Under the pieces are notes generated by a model, which searched no databases, was not told the origin of the DNA, and saw only the letters and a list, made by a program, of their open reading frames with translations. The position numbers and the translations under genes were made by a program. From Nitrososphaerota archaeon (GTDB lineage: Archaea; Thermoproteota; Nitrososphaeria; Nitrososphaerales; UBA183), in assembly GCA_029785685.1 (NCBI GenBank), contig JAFLZE010000029.1:1-11348 (forward strand): a stretch of DNA of 11,348 nt, read 5' to 3'. This document shows, piece after piece, positions 6,709 through 11,348 of this stretch; within the stretch, counting starts at the first letter, position 1; every line of letters begins with the position of its first letter.

Positions 6709-7104
6709 CTAGTGCGCCAGGTGGACGTCCTTGACCAGCCATGGAGAAGGCGCGTCCAGCCCCTGGGTGGCAAGCGCGAGGTACAGCGCTTCGTAGTTGC
6801 TCCGGTAGATCTGGAGCGCGACGTCGCTGAGGACAGCCTCGCCTAGGTCCTCGAGGTTCTCGTCCTTGGCCAGCATGTCGACGCTGGCGGTAGCAAACCC
6901 CCCTATCTGCACCCTGTAAATCAGGGGGAATGTCTCGATGTCGATGGCGTACCTGAGCTTGATCTTGGCGCCGTCCCTGGACACGGTCTTGATGTCGGCC
7001 TGAAGGTCGAACGTGTACTTCGCCCCCTGGGGGGGCTTGATGGCCACGAGACTGGTCCTGAGCTTGGTCAGGTGGGCTTCGACCTGCAGCTTCTGCGATA
7101 GCAA
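6709..7104 (-). CDS. Small beta-rich protein, possible SecB-like fold (paralogue 2)
   Basis: A 131-aa soluble protein with predicted strands (YTFDLQADIKTV, KIKLRYAIDIET, YRVQIGGFATASV), then an acidic turn, a helix (SDVALQIYRSNYEALYLALATQ) and the tail APSPWLVKDVHLAH. It aligns end to end with the core of the 5466 protein, so I treat it as a diverged paralogue. A SecB-like or related adaptor fold is inferred, not shown. The start is uncertain: TTG 7104 is preferred, as a TATA-like CTTTAAT (7132-7138) lies about 30 bp upstream. ATG 7123 is in another frame and no in-frame ATG exists upstream. It is divergent from the CruF-like gene. Confidence 0.72.
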   Translation of the reverse strand: MLSQKLQVEAHLTKLRTSLVAIKPPQGAKYTFDLQADIKTVSRDGAKIKLRYAIDIETFPLIYRVQIGGFATASVDMLAKDENLEDLGEAVLSDVALQIYRSNYEALYLALATQGLDAPSPWLVKDVHLAH

Positions 7105-7131
7105 GGCCAGGAAGTCCCCGCATGCGGGTCG

Positions 7132-7138
7132 ATTAAAG
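7132..7138 (-). promoter_or_regulatory. TATA-like element for the 7104 gene
   Basis: CTTTAAT on the minus strand, centred 31 bp before TTG 7104. It is the only AT-rich element at a suitable distance. Confidence 0.4.
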
Positions 7139-7237
7139 GAGAATTGAACTTTTGGCGCCCGGGCACGGTGCTTTTAGGGAAAACGGCAATTTTTCTCCGT
7201 CGTTCGCGCAGCATGGCAGTTGGGGCAAGTTTAACCA

Positions 7238-7244
7238 GTTAAAT
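7238..7244 (+). promoter_or_regulatory. TATA-like element for the CruF-like operon
   Basis: GTTAAAT about 37 bp before ATG 7278, giving a predicted leader of about 10 nt. A second AT-rich candidate, GTTTAACC, lies just upstream. Confidence 0.4.
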
Positions 7245-7277
7245 GGGTGGGCCTAGAGGCCTGAGTTCCAGTTGGGT

Positions 7278-7982
7278 ATGAACCTCGCGTCGCCGGGGAT
7301 AGCCGAGGTCTCCTTCATCATCCTCGCGGCCCTGGTCTTCTACGCGGGGAGCAAGAGGTATGGGGCCTTCAGGACCGGGGTCTTCTTGGCGGGGGCGCTC
7401 CTCTGGACGGCGCTGCTGGAGAACTTCGCCGTGTTGAACGGCGGGTACACATACTACGCGTACTCCGGCCTGATCTACCCTGGCTATCCAGGATACCTCT
7501 TCTGGGTAGGGATGGTGCCCCTGTGGATCCTTCTTGGATGGTTCGTTTTTGCCATGGCGGCCTACGTGCTGTTCCACGACGTCCTGCTGAGCAAAAGGAG
7601 CACCGTGGTACAAGCTACAGCCGCTGGCCTCTTCGCACTGAACATCGACTTGATGATGGACCCGGCGGCCACCGGAAACAAGCTCTGGGTCTGGCTTGCG
7701 GGGTCGTTCCGCACCTTGGGGGTCCCCCTCTTCGACTTCATAGGGTGGTTCATCCTGATCTTCCTCTACTTCGTCATAGTGTCGACGACCCTCTTCGATA
7801 CACGGCCGATGGCAGTCCTGGGGAGGGCGGAGGAGCGCCTCTTTGGGACGCTCGACGCCGCCAAACCGGGACCGGACCTCAGGCGGTTCTTCTTCAGGAT
7901 AGTGGTCCTTGAGGTTCTCGTGATCGCTTTCCTGTACTACCTGTCGAACTTCCTCGACTTCATAGCCCGCTCGGTTTTGTGA
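7278..7982 (+). CDS. CruF-like carotenoid biosynthesis membrane protein (DUF422/PF04240)
   Basis: A 234-aa integral membrane protein with about six hydrophobic helices. Family hallmarks are the aromatic-rich loop GGYTYYAYSGLIYPGYPGY after the second helix and the intramembrane NIDLMMDPAATG, followed by the W-x-W motif KLWVWL. CruF proteins hydrate the terminal double bond of linear carotenoids (1',2'-hydratase; bisanhydrobacterioruberin hydratase in haloarchaea), so a membrane pigment is implied. ATG 7278 is preferred over TTG 7272, two codons upstream. No phytoene synthase, desaturase or cyclase gene is in the window, so the exact substrate is open. The stop overlaps the next start (TGATG). 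Confidence 0.85.
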   Translation: MNLASPGIAEVSFIILAALVFYAGSKRYGAFRTGVFLAGALLWTALLENFAVLNGGYTYYAYSGLIYPGYPGYLFWVGMVPLWILLGWFVFAMAAYVLFHDVLLSKRSTVVQATAAGLFALNIDLMMDPAATGNKLWVWLAGSFRTLGVPLFDFIGWFILIFLYFVIVSTTLFDTRPMAVLGRAEERLFGTLDAAKPGPDLRRFFFRIVVLEVLVIAFLYYLSNFLDFIARSVL

Positions 7983-8203
7983 TGGACATGGCAGAAGGTC
8001 CGAGCGAGGTGAAAGACGGTAGAGGGGTAGGCCTCGTGGTGGCGAGCATATTCGGGGTGTTCTTGGTATTCGTCGTGCTCCAGCTGGTCGGGAACCCGGA
8101 CAACCAGATAGGCTCGCTGTCGGTCAGCCTCCTGTACTCTGTCGTCGTGTATATCCCCGTGTTCGTCGTCTGTGCGGTCGCGCTGATGAAGGCCCGCCGC
8201 TGA
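7982..8203 (+). CDS. Small two-TM membrane protein
   Basis: A 73-aa protein with two hydrophobic helices (VGLVVASIFGVFLVFVVLQLVG and LSVSLLYSVVVYIPVFVVCAVALM; quoted separately) joined by a short polar loop (NPDNQIGS). ATG 7982 shares a base with the TGA of the CruF-like gene (7980-7982), so the two are coupled; GTG 7979 and ATG 7988 are alternatives. The acidic N-terminus (EGPSEVKDGRG) and basic C-terminus (MKARR) are the only soluble parts. It resembles small integral proteins of unknown function and could assist the carotenoid enzyme, by position only. It ends 13 bp short of the convergent DUF835-like gene. Confidence 0.7.
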   Translation: MDMAEGPSEVKDGRGVGLVVASIFGVFLVFVVLQLVGNPDNQIGSLSVSLLYSVVVYIPVFVVCAVALMKARR

Positions 8204-8216
8204 CGGCCGCAGGAAC

Positions 8217-9608
8217 TCAGCCCACTGAAGGCGGCTTTTCCCCGCCACGGGTGACTCTGAGCCCCGCCGTGTCCACTACGAAGTGGGTGGAGAACAAGCT
8301 CTTCATCAGGCTCACCGTCTGCTCTTCATGGGCGCCGAGAGTGAGAAGGAAGAGCGACGACACGTTCCCCCGGTTCAGGATGCCGCTCGCCTGTCTTACG
8401 AACTTGTACGCCTCTTGGACGCCGAGCGAGAGGACGAGGTCAGAGAGGCTGTCAAAGACTATCGCAAGCTTGGCCCCGGGGTTGATTGTGACGACCTTGT
8501 TCATCACGTCCAGGAGGATAGGGGGGTCCGCCGCGGGGACGAGCACCTCGTCCGGGTTCTCGGTCTCCTTCGGGTAGCTGACGCTTGCCGAGAAGACGTA
8601 TACCCTCACCCCGGGCCGCTTGGTGACCGCGCTGTAGACGGGGGACCCCCTGGAGGTGAAGACGAAGGCGCTGCTCCCCGCAGCGGTCGTCTCGGTGACG
8701 AAGTCCGAGACCGAGTCCTCGTAGTTGGTCATGGAGCTGGCCTCGAGCAGCATCAGCCTGCCCTCGAAACCGCCCTGGAGGCCCGCCTTCGATGAGAACC
8801 CTGTGGCTTTGGGGGCTGACATCGCAGCAGCCGAGGTGGTGGTGGCGAAGAGCGTCGCGAAGGTGGTCGCCTGCCTGAAGATCCTCGCCGTGATGAGGAA
8901 CACGCTCGCGCCGATGAGATACCCGATCGAGCTGGCGTCTATCCCGACGATGAGTAGGTAGCCGTTGAAGACCAGGAACTCGAGCCCGATTGCGCTCCAG
9001 CAGACAGGGAGGATGAGGAGCGCCCTCCTGACCCCCTTGTCCGACGTCCGCCTGCTCGAAAGGACGAGCTGCATCGACGGGTAGACGATGAATATGAGCA
9101 GGACGACGAAGAGCATGTCTACGTAGGTGGGGTCGAAGACGGTGTCGTAGAGGGTGACCCCTGCGATGTTGGTGATCTGCGCAGAGGTGAACGGCATCTC
9201 CAAGATGAGATACGCTTCGACGAAGGCGATGTACGCCATGAAGGCGGCGAACGCGAGCGTGTGCAGCTTCTTCTTCAGAAGGCCTCTGAGAGGAGAACCC
9301 CCGCCTGACGCTGACTCCCGGTAGAAGAACGAAGCCGCCACGAGGGTCAGCAGGACCACGTCCGCAAGGATGAACGTCGTCGCCCCGTCGGTGTAGATGC
9401 TGACGTAGGCCGGCGATGACAGGTAGTTCCTGAGGAACTCCAGCACGACCACCCCGAGGAAGAACACATGGACCAGGGTGAGGAAGTTGCGTGTGTTGCC
9501 GTATGTCCTCGCCTGCTGCCTGGAGACGAAATAGGCCGAGACCATGGTTATGGCCATGGTCGCGAGCTGAATCGCGGGCACCAGGTCCGGCGAGAACTCG
9601 AACGCCAA
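8217..9608 (-). CDS. 7TM membrane protein with C-terminal DUF835/KaiC-like domain
   Basis: A 463-aa protein. Seven hydrophobic helices at about residues 9-30, 41-63, 75-96, 115-136, 162-183, 196-221 and 226-244 form the membrane half. After an Ala/Thr-rich linker, residues 283-455 look like a DUF835/RecA-like cytoplasmic domain, with a Walker-B-like strand KLAIVFDSLSDL (380-391), the helix EAYKFVRQ, and SSLFLLTLGAH (417-427) as in KaiC-type folds. I see no P-loop: LLEASSMTNYED sits where one would be expected, so ATP hydrolysis is unlikely. The layout suggests a membrane sensor or signalling protein. TTG 9608 is preferred because GAATAAGG (9633-9640) lies about 28 bp upstream. A decayed copy of its N-terminus lies at 10769-10871. 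Confidence 0.8.
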   Translation of the reverse strand: MAFEFSPDLVPAIQLATMAITMVSAYFVSRQQARTYGNTRNFLTLVHVFFLGVVVLEFLRNYLSSPAYVSIYTDGATTFILADVVLLTLVAASFFYRESASGGGSPLRGLLKKKLHTLAFAAFMAYIAFVEAYLILEMPFTSAQITNIAGVTLYDTVFDPTYVDMLFVVLLIFIVYPSMQLVLSSRRTSDKGVRRALLILPVCWSAIGLEFLVFNGYLLIVGIDASSIGYLIGASVFLITARIFRQATTFATLFATTTSAAAMSAPKATGFSSKAGLQGGFEGRLMLLEASSMTNYEDSVSDFVTETTAAGSSAFVFTSRGSPVYSAVTKRPGVRVYVFSASVSYPKETENPDEVLVPAADPPILLDVMNKVVTINPGAKLAIVFDSLSDLVLSLGVQEAYKFVRQASGILNRGNVSSLFLLTLGAHEEQTVSLMKSLFSTHFVVDTAGLRVTRGGEKPPSVG

Positions 9609-9632
9609 CTGCTCAGGCCGACTCCACTAAAC

Positions 9633-9640
9633 CCTTATTC
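9633..9640 (-). promoter_or_regulatory. TATA-like box of the 7TM/DUF835-like gene
   Basis: GAATAAGG on the minus strand, about 28 bp before TTG 9608, consistent with a leaderless transcript. Confidence 0.45.
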
Positions 9641-9686
9641 TTGGGGCTTGCTGAAAAACGACCCATAGCTCCGCTAGCCATTTGGG

Positions 9687-9721
9687 AAAAAGAGGCGTGT
9701 ACGGGGTTTGACCCCGTACGC
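9687..9721 (-). terminator. Hairpin plus oligo-T terminator of the secreted-protein gene
   Basis: GTACGGGGT-TTG-ACCCCGTAC (9699-9719) is a perfect 9-bp stem with a 3-nt loop, extendable by a G-T and a G-C pair to 9697-9721. On the minus strand it is followed by CGCCTC and then TTTTT (9687-9691). It starts 18 bp after the stop of the 9739-10713 gene. Strong stem-loops with T-runs are unusual in archaea, where oligo-T alone often suffices. Confidence 0.65.
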
Positions 9722-9738
9722 AAGGCTGTAAGCCCTTT

Positions 9739-10713
9739 CTATGGCTGTGTTGCTGATGCGGTGGCGGTTGTCGTGGTCGTGATAGAAGGCACAGACCAGG
9801 TGGTGCTGTAAGCACCATTGCCGATCTTGAGCCCCTGCTGTCCGACCATCTGGAAGGTCCCCGTTGAGGACGCGCCTGTCAGGAGACAAGTCCCGGGGGG
9901 TAAGCCGCTCTCAGAGCTGCAGTCTATCCCACCTTTTGAGGTGAAGGTGGTGGTGCCGCTCAAAGTCCCCTTGGCGTCGAGCTGGGCAGGGACCATCCCT
10001 GAGAAGATGATCTGTCCCTTGTCCTGCTCTACCGCGCTGACCAGGTTCTCATGCGAGTTTGTGATGGTCGTGTAGAATCCGCTTACCTGAGTCGATCCAA
10101 GGGAGCCGCCCACCAAGCCCTGGACCTGGACCCCTACCCAGTCGATCGTCGCGACGTTATAGGTCACGACGAGGAACAGGGCAGGTGAGGCCGAGCTGCC
10201 AAGGCTGGTGATGACGATCGGGCCCCCGAACGGGTTGAAGTAGGCTGACTCGATGGCGACTGGAAGGTCGAACGGAGCTAGACCCGTAGCATGGACAACG
10301 GCAAGGCCGGTGAACATGAACGGGACTTCGCTGTTGCAGGTCGCGACCGTCGGGTCGCAGTTGTTGCCTGAAGAGTCCAGAGGGAAGACCGACGCTGCGA
10401 CTTCCCCGCTGATCACGATTTTCGCGGACAGCCCTGGCGCCGAGATGGATGCGCTTCCGGACGTCTTCAGCCCAGTCACCTGGGACTTGAGACTGAAGCT
10501 AATCGAGCTCGCGCTGATGGGGTTGCCCAGAAACTCCCCGTACACAAGGCTGCCGCCGCTCATGACGTAGTGCTGGTTTCCAGCGTTGGTTATGATGCCG
10601 GCCATGCCAAGGCTGAGGGGGGTCGAGGTGGCTGCGATAGCGGTTGGTGAGAGGATGACAAGCGCTGTCAGAACTGAAAGCATAGTAAGGCCGATTGTTC
10701 TCTTCGTTTTCAT
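9739..10713 (-). CDS. Secreted protein with Thr-rich C-terminus, function unknown
   Basis: A 324-aa protein with a clear Sec signal peptide (MKTKRTIG, hydrophobic LTMLSVLTALVIL, then SPTAIAA) and probable cleavage near residue 28. The mature part is Ser/Thr/Gly-rich and beta-strand-like, with no enzyme motif seen. Four cysteines in two close pairs (C119/C126 and C265/C276) suggest two disulfides. The last 15 residues are Thr/Ala-rich (TTTTTATASATQP), suggesting glycosylation or cell-wall association. There is no C-terminal membrane anchor. ATG 10713 was chosen since the signal peptide begins there. The longer in-frame ORF to 10896 adds a basic, non-protein-like stretch that overlaps the DUF835 remnant. 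A weak TATA-like element is about 29 bp upstream. Confidence 0.85.
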   Translation of the reverse strand: MKTKRTIGLTMLSVLTALVILSPTAIAATSTPLSLGMAGIITNAGNQHYVMSGGSLVYGEFLGNPISASSISFSLKSQVTGLKTSGSASISAPGLSAKIVISGEVAASVFPLDSSGNNCDPTVATCNSEVPFMFTGLAVVHATGLAPFDLPVAIESAYFNPFGGPIVITSLGSSASPALFLVVTYNVATIDWVGVQVQGLVGGSLGSTQVSGFYTTITNSHENLVSAVEQDKGQIIFSGMVPAQLDAKGTLSGTTTFTSKGGIDCSSESGLPPGTCLLTGASSTGTFQMVGQQGLKIGNGAYSTTWSVPSITTTTTATASATQP

Positions 10714-10738
10714 CGTGTCTGTGAGCGTCCGGGCGCCT

Positions 10739-10746
10739 GTAATAGT
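10739..10746 (-). promoter_or_regulatory. Weak TATA-like element for the secreted-protein gene
   Basis: ACTATTAC-type AT-rich stretch on the minus strand, centred about 29 bp before ATG 10713. It is just downstream of GGGAAAACGGCAA (10752-10764), also seen at 7177-7189. Confidence 0.35.
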
Positions 10747-10768
10747 CGATTTTGCCGTTTTCCCAATA

Positions 10769-10871
10769 CTACTGCCGGGAGACATAGAAGGCCGACGCCG
10801 CCGTAGCCGCCCATGGCGGCGAGCTGGATCGCAGGCGCGAGCTCGGGCTGAAGGCACAGCTGGCCGTGCAA
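10769..10871 (-). pseudogene. Decayed N-terminal fragment of a 7TM/DUF835-type paralogue
   Basis: The minus strand reads QPELAPAIQLAAMGG in one frame, then AFYVSRQ in another before TAG at 10769-10771. The intact protein at 8217-9608 starts with SPDLVPAIQLATMAI and continues SAYFVSRQ, at the same spacing. Nucleotide similarity carries across the frame change, so a frameshift lies in the Gly-rich middle. Everything after VSRQ is absent. The equivalent TTG start would be at 10869-10871. It is a relic of a duplicated sensor gene, now replaced downstream by the secreted-protein gene and its promoter. Confidence 0.7.
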
Positions 10872-11122
10872 GCCCACTGCCCCGCCAGATGGCCAATGCA
10901 CAGAGCGGCGCGTGCCTCGTTTGTCACAGCTGCCCGTCTGGTCGTCCCACTAAGAGCGGGATTCTCTTGGACCCCTGGCAAGGCGCCTCTGGGCTGTAGT
11001 GCTGACCAGGTCGACCGATTTTTCACGTATTTCACTACCATATGGGCTTCCGTAAATAGAGACCATGGGACGAACCGAGTCCCGTTCCTTCGGTCGGCAA
11101 GTGGCAGGAGATGAGTCTCATG
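10872..11122. other. Stretch without a supported gene
   Basis: Open frames occur on both strands (for example minus from 11041), but their protein sequences are Arg/Ala/Ser-rich and show no family resemblance, and the longest runs into the DUF835 relic in a non-matching way. Small hairpins exist: TCCCAC-TAAGA-GCGGGA at 10945-10961 and GGGAC-GAACCGA-GTCCC at 11067-11083. No tRNA-like fold or repeat array was seen. It is best read as decayed intergenic sequence. Confidence 0.45.
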
Positions 11123-11128
11123 AAAAAA
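11123..11128 (-). terminator. Oligo-T terminator of the end fragment gene
   Basis: TTTTTT on the minus strand about 34 nt after the TAG at 11162. It is preceded by an 11-nt stem half, GTCATCCCTTC, at 11133-11143. It supports a real transcript ending here. Confidence 0.45.
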
Positions 11129-11150
11129 GCTGGAAGGGATGACTTGCCGT

Positions 11151-11210
11151 TCGTTGCTTCCCTAGATTGACGTGAACGGCGTCCCGTAGACGGTCATCCC
11201 TTCGGTCCCC
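11151..11210. repeat. Left arm of a perfect 60-bp inverted repeat
   Basis: From TCGTTGCTTCCC to TTCGGTCCCC. All 60 bases are the reverse complement of 11289-11348. It includes the last 16 codons and stop of the fragment gene. Confidence 0.95.
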
Positions 11211-11287
11211 TGCATTGGGAGGTGTACTAGGCCCATGAACTGTGGCGACAGGAACCCCTCGCATCCAACAGTGCGCGGGTCGATCGA
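11162..11287 (-). CDS. C-terminal fragment of an unknown protein, truncated at the inverted repeat
   Basis: The minus strand from the repeat junction reads 41 residues, SIDPRTVGCEGFLSPQFMGL and then VHLPMQGTEGMTVYGTPFTS plus I, ending in TAG at 11162-11164. The codons are mostly GC-ending and the composition is protein-like, with an oligo-T tract following at the right distance. The family is not recognised. On its 5' side the frame enters the inverted copy of this gene's own 3' end (11289-11348), hits a TGA there and makes no sensible protein. The fragment is therefore the genuine end of a gene whose upstream part is missing from this assembly or was lost by inverted duplication. Confidence 0.45.
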   Translation of the reverse strand, partial: SIDPRTVGCEGFLSPQFMGLVHLPMQGTEGMTVYGTPFTSI

Positions 11288-11288
11288 T

Positions 11289-11348
11289 GGGGACCGAAGG
11301 GATGACCGTCTACGGGACGCCGTTCACGTCAATCTAGGGAAGCAACGA
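11289..11348. repeat. Right arm of the 60-bp inverted repeat, reaching the window edge
   Basis: From GGGGACCGAAGG to GAAGCAACGA, ending exactly at the last base of the window, so the repeat may be longer. The arms are separated by 78 bp (11211-11288). Confidence 0.95.

Noticed and set aside
6644..7123. Minus-strand 159-aa ORF with an ATG start
   Set aside because: Shadow of the 131-aa gene, with Arg/Gln/Gly-rich composition and no strand pattern.
10714..10896. N-terminal extension of the secreted protein to 10896
   Set aside because: It would bury the signal peptide behind a basic, low-quality stretch and overlaps the DUF835 relic.
10945..11083. Short hairpins that might suggest a tRNA or small RNA
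   Set aside because: No cloverleaf, no T-loop consensus and no promoter at a suitable distance.
11065..11142. Plus-strand 25-aa ORF (MGRTESRSFG...) after a TATA-like GTAAATAG
   Set aside because: The spacing does not fit a leaderless start, it ends inside the repeat-like region, and it is too short to support.

Overview
The window is GC-rich and looks archaeal, most likely Nitrososphaeria/Thaumarchaeota-like. The support is TATA-type promoter elements about 22-31 bp ahead of many starts (leaderless or near-leaderless transcripts), frequent TTG starts, a HTH_45-type winged helix, a small C2H2 zinc-finger protein, a 7TM protein with a DUF835-like tail, and a CruF-type carotenoid protein. The lineage call is an inference from gene content.

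Layout. 1-658: a minus-strand run of three short unrecognised ORFs behind one TATA box, then a frameshifted, 5'-truncated transposase/integrase remnant (658-1147). 1191-5269: a minus-strand two-gene operon encoding a MoxR/NorQ/CbbQ-like AAA+ ATPase and a NorD/CobT-like VWA protein, joined by an ATGA stop/start overlap. A 459-residue intein with a LAGLIDADG endonuclease interrupts the ATPase immediately behind its P-loop. 5270-5465: a divergent promoter region with a perfect 7-3-7 palindrome and a second copy of its left half. 5466-7104: two distantly similar small proteins (possible SecB-like fold) flanking a winged-helix regulator and a C2H2 zinc-finger protein. 7278-8203: a CruF-like membrane enzyme translationally coupled to a two-TM protein. 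8217-9608: the 7TM + DUF835-like protein. 9739-10713: a secreted, disulfide-capable, Thr-rich-tailed protein with a hairpin/oligo-T terminator. Just upstream of it is a decayed N-terminal copy of the 7TM protein. 11123-11348: the 3' end of another minus-strand gene, cut off by a perfect 60-bp inverted copy of its own 3' end, which may be a contig-end artefact or a real inverted duplication.

The most interesting unit is the AAA+/VWA module, divergently paired with a small beta-rich protein that has a relative 1.2 kb away. MoxR/VWA pairs usually act as chaperones that remodel or metallate a client. The client here is unknown, and the small proteins are reasonable candidates for client or adaptor. 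No CRISPR array, tRNA or rRNA was seen.
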